Source: Pinus tabuliformis
Lineage: Eukaryota; Streptophyta; Pinopsida; Pinales; Pinaceae
NCBI GenBank assembly: GCA_031772625.1
Contig: CM062810.1
Coordinates: 705,720,358 to 705,784,357, forward strand
Direction: 5' to 3'
DNA: 64,000 nucleotides
Positions 55,968 through 64,000 of this stretch are shown piece after piece. Position numbers and translations under genes: made by a program. The notes under the pieces were generated by a model. That model made no database searches, had not been told where the DNA came from, and was given only the letters and a program-made list of their open reading frames with translations. Position 1 is the stretch's first letter, and every line of letters begins with the position of its first letter.

Positions 55968-56575
55968 ATGAAAGGAGAATATGGCAAGATCAGGTACTCA
56001 AGTTGGAATTTCATCCAAGACATTTTGTTCTTTGTCATAAATTATTTCTTCTCTTTTCCCAAGAATGTCAAAACTTCTTTGCAAAGTATACTATGCTTGA
56101 GAAAAGATCCCAGGCCTGCAGTTGATTCTTTCCCTCTGAAGATTGTGAATACCAAAGATTTGCATGCCTTTGAGCTTGATCAAGACTTTTCTTCCGAATT
56201 TTGTGATGGCCATCTTCAAGTTGATGAACCTCAAAAGACCAAGACTAATTCTATACCTGCTGTACATACCCCTATACCTTGTAAACTTCCAGATCGGTAT
56301 AAACCTCTTGTTTTACCTTCTGTTCTTCATGCGTTCCCCAAAAGCTATGATCTATACTTGCCGAGGTTTGATGGTGAAAGTAAGAATGTCAACGCTGAGC
56401 AACATGTGCAGAATTTTGAGAATTTTCTAGATCTTTTTGAAGTTGATGAAGAAGATGTTAGTATAAGGCTTTTTGCTCTTTCTTTGCAATCTAAAGTGAA
56501 GAGTTGGTTCAAAGCCCTGCCTGATGCGAGCATCTCAGATTTCCAGCAGTCGTCAAAGTTTTTCTCGACAGGTGG
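55968..56575 (+). pseudogene. Ty3/gypsy gag, N-terminal part
   Basis: A 203-codon frame. From about residue 125 it reads LPRFDGESKNVNAEQHVQNF and ENFLDLFEVDEEDVSIRLFALSLQ..VKSWFKALPDASISDF, the start of the Retrotrans_gag domain. The frame is lost near 56550 by a one-base indel (QQSSKFFSTGG-stop), while the homologous VKVFLDRW continues in the next frame at 56553. Upstream small frames (from 55709 and 55916) may hold the original N-terminus. Confidence 0.8.
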
Positions 56576-58153
56576 ATGATCGGACAGAACCTTCTCTTGA
56601 TTATAGAAGAGTATAACCAGCTGAAAAGATTGCCAGGGGAGACAGTACAACAGTTTTCTGCCAGATTTAACCAAGTTTATTATTTGATCCCAATTGATAT
56701 AAGGCCTACTCCTAGATCTGCTCTCTTGCACTATCCGGGTGCCTTTGATCCGGAGATGGAGTTTCAGCTGAGAGAGAGGGATATTTCAACACTTCATGAG
56801 ATGCAAAATAGTGTAGTAAGTGTAGAGGCGCATCTGCTGATCCGACGGGCAAGGATGAAGGAAGAAGAGATGAAAAACATAGATCCGAAAAAATCAACAT
56901 CTCTAGAGGTAAAACTTGACGTTCTGGTAAGTGCAGTGGAAAAGATGATGGACAAGATCAACACAAGGAATGATTATGATGTTCAAGCTCATGGCTCGCT
57001 GATTGAAGAAGAACAAGTTGCTGCTCCAAAACATTTTCTTTTTGATGCCAATGGTCATAGATCTAATAATGATTGTTTTGTAGATCATCTTGGAGAAGAA
57101 AGAACTGTTGATATGACCTGCATGCTTGATGATATGTTTTATACCGATGATTTGCCTCAGTATGATCAGTATAATGATGATTATGTTCTCCAAAAAGAAG
57201 CTAATCTTGCAGACGAACCAGCAGCTAGTTTGTGGGAGGAAGAGGTTCACTTACAGCAGCTCGAGTACAATGATCAAATGATGCATATCAGCTATGACAT
57301 TGACGAGGAAAGTGCAGCAAATTTTGAAGTAAGTGAAGGATCTTTGCCATTTTGCTTTGATTCGTTTCAGTTCATCAGAGATAACTACCATGCAATCAGA
57401 AATCAAATGTCAAAAAGTCTTGATTTGGACCATCTTGAGAGCAAAGAAAATTTTGTTCAAGACTGCTCATATTCAGATTTGCAACCCCCAAAAGTCATTG
57501 ATTTTCAAGTTGCAGATGAAGACTTGGAAGTGCACACACATGATTTAATGATTCAAGGTGACTCCGTACCATTCTGTTTTGAATCATTTCAGTTTTTGAA
57601 GGGTAGATTGCATAGCAAATCATTTAATGTTGAGGATGAGATAGATAACAAAATTCTTGAGCAGCTTGTAGCATCAGATTTGCAGCCACCAAATGAAATT
57701 GAAGGGCAGATTATAGATGAAGGTGTGGCAGCCGAAATACATGATTTGATGATGCTGGAAGATTCTATACCCTTTTGTTTCGAAACATTTCAGTTTATAA
57801 GGAAGAATCTTCGTAAACTCTCTCAAGAAAAAGATGAACAGCTAGAAGGATGTCATGCATTTTCAATGGATACATTACAGCAGTCTTTTCACGTTTTTCA
57901 TGATCCCATAGCTGATGTTTTGGATGAGGTTTGCAGTCAAAGTCTTCCTCCATTGAGTACATGTGAGCTTGAAACATGTGTTGATATGAATTTGATCCGG
58001 CAGCCGGTTTCTTTGTCATTTTCAGCAGAGGTCTCATCACAAGGCTCAGATCAAAATTTGCATTCATGGTATGAAGAAAAGAGAAGTAATCCATTGGATG
58101 AGCTAAGTTCCAGTGTGCTTGAATTTCAAGATCCTTATGCAGTGTTTTTGTAG
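56553..58153 (+). CDS. gag C-terminal part fused to a PFCF-repeat extension
   Basis: An open frame; the first Met is at 56576, giving 525 residues. The first ~110 residues complete the gypsy gag domain (EEYNQLKRLPGETVQQFSARFNQVYYLIP, LREREISTL-like ending). No zinc knuckle or pol follows. Residues ~115-140 look helical. Then three copies of a 65-75 residue unit occur, each with a strict core PFCF(D/E)(S/T)FQF(I/L)(R/K) at about residues 258, 332 and 399; units two and three also begin SDLQPP and contain (H)DLM. The rest is acidic and aspartate/glutamate-rich. I know no family with this repeat. The intact frame over 1.5 kb in a frameshifted element suggests selection or recent decay. Confidence 0.78.
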
Positions 58154-58609
58154 GTGGATAGAGAATTCATATCTTTCAATGGATTTGTTTCTAAGTTGTC
58201 ATGGGAGTTTCCTTTCAGTAGTTCTCTCTTGTTGGTCATAAGTGAGCACTTGCGGAGAATTCGAACAGCAGATGGGATACTTACTTGGTTACATTGGTTG
58301 TTTCATTTCACTTGATCAGGTGATGAATGAAACTGTTAGAGTAGGTTTTGAGGAATAAGCTCCACTTTGAGCATCATTTTCAGTTGGTCAATTGTGTTTA
58401 AGTATCGAGTTAGTTTTTGGTTGAGTCATGAGTCCTTTATGAGTCAAATTTTAGTCTTGTTGTTAAGTTAGTTTGTGTCAGTTTTCAGTCATGCATTTCA
58501 GCTTGAGTTTATGACTCCATTGCCCAATGATTGAAAAGCATTGGTCTTCTCTCCTAGAGGTCTGAGGTTCTTGGCACCTCCAAGGAGCTACCATCCCCAT
58601 TGGAGCCAA
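58154..58609. other. 3' untranslated region of the 9.4-kb element
   Basis: It contains no ORF. Directly before the 3' LTR the sequence is CCCCATTGGAGCCAA, which is not a normal polypurine tract. Confidence 0.6.
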
Positions 58610-61600
58610 TGTTAGAGTCGGTCTAGTAGCCCTCCATCAGCGATCAAAGCTCTTTGCATTTGCATAGGTAGGTGTCTCATTAGTGTCATTTTTGCATTCC
58701 ATTAGGCATGCCATAATCCTGATGGAGGAGCTGGTGTCTTTGTCCCCCTCTTGGCATTGCTGGATCAAAGTCATTTCAGTCCTTAATCTCTTTCAAGCTT
58801 GTCTTGTCTTGTCTTGAGGTCAAATTCCTAGGTCTAGGGTTTTGGTCAAGTTTGTTTACAAGGTCATGTCTCTGAAGGTCAATAAGTGCTCAGCAAGCCA
58901 GAGGGATGATTTTAATGGTGTTTCTTCGCAAATTTCTATCTTGTACAGTTAATTTTCACCTTGGATTTAAAAACTCTGTTTTTAAAGCCAAGGTCATTTT
59001 TCAAATTTTTGTAAAAGTGGTGAAATTTCAAAAGGCTTCCAAGGACAGCATGTAACCCTGGCACCCTTGCCAAGATCCCTCAGATGCTGTCCCTGCAAAA
59101 AGCATCAAAGAAAAGCATCAAATCAATCAATTTCAGGACAAAAGGAAACCAAAAAAGTCAAGTTTATAAAGTGTCATGGAAAAAACATTATAAAGTGGGT
59201 TATGATATGAAATTAATTCAAACAAGGCTATAAAAGCCCTAATCTCCCTCTATCAAACCTCATTATGCATCCAAGTGATAGAGCAAGTGCTTGCAAGAGA
59301 GATTGGGAGAAATTTGTGAGCTTGACAGGCGCGCGACCCGTCAACGCCATTCCAGCAGTGTAAATTTATAACGGGCGCGACCCGTCAGAGGCGTGCGACC
59401 CGTCAGCACCCTACTTACAAAACCGCCTGCAAATTCACCAAGGAGCCACAAATCGCCAAACTTCGTAAGGTAGGCCCGCAATCTTAAACAATTCTTGCTT
59501 GCCATGGTTAAAGGAAATCTTGATTGCATTCTCAAAGGCCTTCATTTGCAAATGAAAAGCTCCACTTTGCTTTGGTTTAAAGTTTTCCAAATGGCAGTCC
59601 ATGTCATCATTCAGCTGAGTGTATCATGATTCAGAGGGTTTTCATCATCATATTAGGTTCCATTGGGTCATGTTACACCTTGTTCATGCTTCAGTTGTGC
59701 TTAGGCAAGGTCATTTCCCTCTCCTAGGGTTTTGAAGGCAATTTCTCTTGGACGGTCAAATCATCGGCAAAACTTGTATCCTGATGTTCATACACCTTCC
59801 CCTATCCTTAAAGTACCTTATCAAACACTTCCCATCCCTTAGATCCGCCAAATTCCTCATTTTTGCACAAACCCTAGTTTCTAGCTACAACCTGGCAATT
59901 TTCTAGGTTTGGCCTGTGTTTTGCCCTTTTGGACCCCTTCCCCTCACTCAATCTCTGAGATTACACTTTCCCCTGCTTCCTAACATCCCTCCCTACTTCC
60001 AAAAATTTCCCCAAGAATTTAGAAGCCCCCTATCCCCTTCATTTCGCTCCATTTCGACAAAATTCCTTATTTCACACATCGGGACAAGTCGCACTCAAAT
60101 GATGTTACAGAGCAATTAAAGATGAATTTTGGAAAACGGAGAGAGGTTTTTGTCCATAACATGCCAAAGAAGAAAAACCTCCTTCACTTTTCGCACAGGT
60201 GTCATGGTTTTAGAGAAATGTCAAAATTACAATCGCCGGATCCAAGGAGGTTGGCCAAGGCACTAAAACGACGGAAAAGGCCCGGTCCACTCCAAATTTT
60301 GGCCAAAGCCTCTTTGACTGAGCATTGTACTTTATTGGGGACTCCCAGCACAAATCCCAAAAAATTTTGAGCATTTTGGGTAAATTTTGGTTTTTTTAAG
60401 GCAATTTGCAGGTTTTTCCCATTAACGGGTCTCACCCCCCGCGCGACCCTTCATCATGGCAACTCCATTTGGAAAAAACTCAGAATTTCCAGATTTGTAA
60501 TGCAAAGTTACACATTCTCATGGATGGACTTGAGATTTGGTGAAGTTTTAGGCCTCCAGAAAGTCAAAAAACTAGCAAAAAATGACTTTCTGCCACTTTT
60601 TTGAATTGCAGAAAGCAGTCTTGGGAGATTTGATTTTTGACAGGGAAAATGAACTCCAAATTCAAAAATTTCAGTTGGGTTGGAAAGTATACTCATAGAA
60701 CTTTCCAAAAAGTCTACTCTTGCCCAATTTGGACACCTGCAAGTGCCCCAAAAGTGGTGCCAAAGGCGCGCGACCCGTCAGGCAGGGGCACGCAACCCGT
60801 CAGGCAGTTTTTTCAAAAATGCACTGTACAGCTCAGAAAACGCAGATTTGACTCAGTTTGACTTTTTGGGGTGAATTATGATTCTCTTTGATGTAATTAT
60901 TGTACTTTTGAGACACTTTTACTCTTATGTAACACTTCTAGAAGATTCATTCATGAATAGGGTAAATATTAAATGAATGAATTGGTTTCCTAGCTTATAG
61001 AGGCAAGTTGTTTTGACTGCCTAGTTTGTAGTGCTTAGTTTAGAAGTGGTTGAAACAGCTCCTAGGATAGTGATCTCGACCCATGGAGGCAGGGAAAGAG
61101 GTTAGATCATCTATATTATGTACTTTCTTGTTCATTTTCATGGTTGGACTCTTGAGGGAGAAGCTATCATTGTATTATTCACTGTATCTCTGCAATTTTT
61201 GGCTAAGGAAGACCAGGGTTTTGCAGTCCTCTTTGGGATTCTTGTGGATTCATGTGTTGATGGTGTGTTTCTCAATGTACTTGTAAGTGTGTTATGTGAA
61301 TCATTTCCTTTCTTTTACTTCTGCATATTAAACAAATGAAGTGTTAAAGTATGAATTCATGCTTGCCATGCTCTGCTTTTAAGTTTGTTTAATTTCAATG
61401 TTTTCTACTGTCTAAAGAGAATTCAAAGTCATTTTTTGCTCTCTTTAGCTCCTCATATTTCATTCCTGATCTTCCATCACAATCAAAGGCATCAATACTG
61501 TCTCCTACCTCGCCCCAAGGAACCCCCTGCAGAAACTGTGTCCAATCCCCGCACCCAAAATTGCCCTCTCCTCAATTCGCCACCAAAAACCCAAAAAACC

Positions 61601-61798
61601 CTGAATCAACCTCTTTGATCAGTTTACTAGCCTAATATTAGTGTTACCTTGTTGGTCATCTCATCTGTTGAAGATTTTACCGAGATAGACCGGGGAGAGC
61701 CTTCTCCTGCCCCGTAGGGCTAGCTACGAGGCTAAATGGTTTGATGTTGCCTTGAGGTTTACCTTTCTCAGCCTAAGGTGAGATTTCAAGTGCTAACA
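58610..61798 (+). repeat. 3' LTR of the 9.4-kb element
   Basis: 3,189 bp, alignable end to end with 52421-55626. It has fewer GC-rich repeats at the first cluster (three, 59328-59406) but an extra one at the second (60765-60805). The two changes together give the 17-bp length difference. Confidence 0.95.
59328..59406. repeat. GC-rich 17-bp repeats in 3' LTR
   Basis: Three copies of the GCGCGACCCGTCA-type unit at about 59328, 59373 and 59390. A second pair lies at about 60765 and 60787. Confidence 0.9.
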
Positions 61799-62216
61799 GG
61801 ATGAACAAGGCGAAGGCATTGCCGAACTAGTTTACCATCAGGATAAGTTTTAATTTCGTGCACAATGATGTTCAAATCGATACCAAGAATTTCTTCGTAA
61901 GACCAAGAAAAAAACATCTTTGAATTGCTGTAATAGGGATTTATAAGTCTTTACCTCATTAGGAAAGTAAGACATGTTGATATTTATATTTCAAAAATGT
62001 CAGATTTAATTGAAATTTCGAGAGGTATAGTCCTTTCAATGTTCAACAAGTTCTTCTCATAATCGACATCATAAATGGATGCGGAATTCATAGATAACTC
62101 AATGATAAGTCAATAATGTTCATTAACATTGTCCTCAAAAGAATATGGAAAATAGGAACAATGATGATTATCGTCCCATGGTGCATCATCTGGCATGATG
62201 ATCTCCATGATGCTCT
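61799..62216 (-). pseudogene. Ty3/gypsy pol, segment upstream of and into RT
   Basis: The minus strand reads MPDDAPWDDNHHCSYFPYSFED, then a linker, then MFFSWSYEEILGIDLNIIVHEI and VRQCLRLVHP. This is the standard lead-in to the gypsy RT. It joins directly with HPNKAVTIKVEVE at 52420 once the 9.4-kb insert and one GGATG are removed. Confidence 0.87.
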
Positions 62217-63401
62217 TGTTGAGAAATCTAGGGCATAGAGGTTAAATGATTTCTCTTCTATTAGTAACTACTTGTGAGTGATTTTTACTTCTTTAGATTA
62301 GGATATTCTTTTACTTAGGTTAGTAGTGTTCTTCTTCATCAAACAACTACTAATGCATAAATCATAAAGAGACAAGAGACATAGAATACAGGCTATCGAC
62401 CAGGGAAAAAACCTCTCACTCTTTGAGAGGAAAACCTAAACAAATTATTCTTCTTATAGAGATTCCAATTGATGAATCCCAAGATCAAGACCCTTGACCT
62501 ATTTGCCTTTCCAATACTAAAACACAACTTCCCTTCCACTACTCTTCATGCCCAAGTCAATACAAATTAAACTTCTTCTTCTTCCCTCTTTTCGGCTACA
62601 CTTCAATATTGACTTCCTTATTCTTTAGATCGGCACTGTATTTTAGCCCTAATTGCAACACATATGGTGATATAACCTCATCATCTCCTTCGATTGGACT
62701 GGAAGTATTTCTTATTCAACTTGAGTTTCTTGAATAATCCTTGATTAGGCCTTTAGCATAGCAACAATATCTTCAGCCCTTTTTCTGTAGTAGTAACCCT
62801 ATCCTTTCCTTTTACGTGTGGAGGTCAACGTTAAAACACAGTCCCAAACAGATCTTATTCCATTTTTCCTCCTTCTCTTGGATAGAGAGAATTATTATGA
62901 GATATTCGAACACCTTTTTTTTCCTTATACCTTAACCAAATTACAAACCACCAAAAAATACTTCTCTAAATAATTGTTCTTAAGTGGAATTTGAAATGCT
63001 CTGTTTATAGTTGTTTCCCATGCTAATTAGCTGACTTGACAGGAGGATGAGATGACGTGTCCATTTGAGATATTATATTATTCTTTTGAAGCTAACTTGA
63101 AGGAGGTGACTTTTTCCTGTTCTTGGAGGTCCTTCTTATACCTTTTATGACACATACAAAAACGTAATGTTCTCAAGAAGGGTCCTTCATACATGACATA
63201 GACTCAAATTGACTTTTATGAGTAGATGAAAAATCATAAAGGCTCACAATGGGATCCATCACTAAAAATAAAATTCCTTGTTCATGAAACCCATGAGATA
63301 AGAATTACAATAATAATTTGATTTTCTTATTTTCATCAGTTACATAAAATCACAATTACACATGTCATTATGAAGACCAAAACTAGTTATGCTTTTCAAC
63401 A
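62217..63401 (-). repeat. 3' LTR of a further minus-strand LTR retrotransposon
   Basis: It begins TGTTGAG and ends TTTTCAACA (inverted TGTTGA/TCAACA). On its right a polypurine tract AAGAGGGAG (minus strand, 63402-63410) marks the internal side. A minus-strand TATA-like CTATAAACAGAG lies near 63000. It interrupts the gypsy pol; the 5' LTR and the second target duplication (left flank GCTCT) lie outside the window. Confidence 0.75.
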
Positions 63402-63410
63402 CTCCCTCTT
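63402..63410 (-). other. polypurine tract
   Basis: AAGAGGGAG on the minus strand abuts the LTR; it is like the tract of the 22068 Copia element. Confidence 0.7.
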
Positions 63411-64000
63411 AACTAGGGAGGTATTCATAATGATACTTGGTCATTCTCAATCTGAAAAAAAATAAAAAAATATAAATAAATAAATAAATAAATAAAAATA
63501 AAAAAATAAAAATAAAAAAATCTCATAAGAAGATTCAGATTGGTAACCCATATGTTTAGCATCTTATCTACTAGCATTGTCACATAGAAAGGCCTTGAAT
63601 AATATCTCTATCTCTCCATGAGATCTGAGAACAATACTAGTGAGACCAATGATGTATAAACATGCTCATCATTGTCTCTCTTGGAACATACCCCACCCGG
63701 GTTCTAAGGGTGTGTTCCACTAGGAATATTCTTATCTTGGTTTCCCAATCCTCAAATAATATCGGTCCTCTACGACTACTCTTATCTTGGATAACCTAGC
63801 TCATCCTCAAAGAGTATTGGATGCCATATGTTTACCCAATCCTCCATTTTATATTCTGAAGTGAAGACAAGAATGATGTGTCTATCTGTCCCTCTTAATT
63901 GAGAGGATATATCTATTCCAATAAAGAATGTACACATTCCTATGGAACAAATGTACCTAAGCTCTCTCTTGGCTTAGGAATTTCCAAGTTTCTTACAAGT
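63411..64000 (-). mobile_element. start of internal region of that element, no coding signal yet
   Basis: It contains an A/ATAA-rich simple repeat (63452-63521). Translation of the remainder on both strands shows no recognised Copia or gypsy domain before the window ends. Confidence 0.45.
63452..63521. repeat. (ATAA)n / A-rich simple repeat
   Basis: Repeated ATAA units within A-runs. Confidence 0.9.

Larger units (their letters stand above)
52421..61798 (+). mobile_element. large non-autonomous LTR retrotransposon nested in gypsy RT
   Basis: LTRs of 3,206 bp (52421-55626) and 3,189 bp (58610-61798) begin TGTTAGAG and end GCTAACA. A perfect target duplication GGATG (52416-52420 and 61799-61803) flanks it. 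The 2,983-bp internal region encodes a Ty3/gypsy-type gag region and a long repeat-containing extension but no protease, RT, RNase H or integrase. The very long LTRs, and an interior shorter than one LTR, match the LARD type. The LTRs differ by scattered substitutions and by repeat-copy changes, so it is younger than the pol it interrupts but older than the tandem array. Confidence 0.95.

Overview
The window is nuclear DNA from a seed plant with a large, repeat-rich genome. Intron-containing plant genes and plant transposons are present, and there are no bacterial operons, rRNA genes or CRISPR arrays. A gymnosperm is my preferred guess, based on the look of a captured phytochrome fragment and the long AT-rich spacers, but the sequence alone does not prove it. 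I see no complete intact host gene. The only resident host gene is the 3' part of a receptor-like kinase, and it is broken by transposons.

Layout. 1-7101: a decayed LINE reverse transcriptase, AT-rich spacer, a possible old LTR and local tandem duplications. 7102-11907: a young LTR retrotransposon (LTRs about 98% identical) that carries antisense pieces of a CULLIN-1 gene and a phytochrome gene, a further unidentified gene-like segment, and a double zinc-knuckle ORF. 12323-16655: kinase-domain exons of a malectin/LRR-type receptor kinase whose last exon is split by a 3,074-bp hAT-like transposon with an 8-bp target duplication. 17990-21540: decayed LINE and Copia pieces on the minus strand. 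22068-28233: a Copia element with a perfect 5-bp target duplication but two in-frame TAG codons, one frameshift and a missing gag capsid region. It is inserted at the very end of a 280-bp MITE. 28516-36140: mostly non-coding, with a Copia scrap, a degenerate 185-bp tandem repeat and a tRNA-derived SINE.

36141-45485: a tandem array LTR-internal-LTR-internal-LTR on the minus strand, flanked by one target duplication (AAATC). Each internal region encodes only a 618-residue Gag with four zinc knuckles and a coiled coil. It has features I associate with the Sirevirus lineage: repeated polypurine tracts and palindromic CGCG motifs. 47918-48780: a decayed plant-mobile-domain-like ORF. 49400-62216: an old minus-strand Ty3/gypsy pol (RT, RNase H, integrase and a separate RNase H fragment), whose RT is split by a 9,378-bp LTR element (52421-61798). 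That element has 3.2-kb LTRs and a gag followed by an undescribed-looking ORF with three PFCF(E/D)(S/T)FQF repeats, and no pol. 62217-64000: one LTR and the start of another minus-strand element running off the window.

The region is therefore a nest of transposons of different ages. The most notable items are the gene-capturing retrotransposon, the gag-only tandem array, the large non-autonomous element with the PFCF-repeat ORF, and the clean nested structures that let the order of insertion be read.
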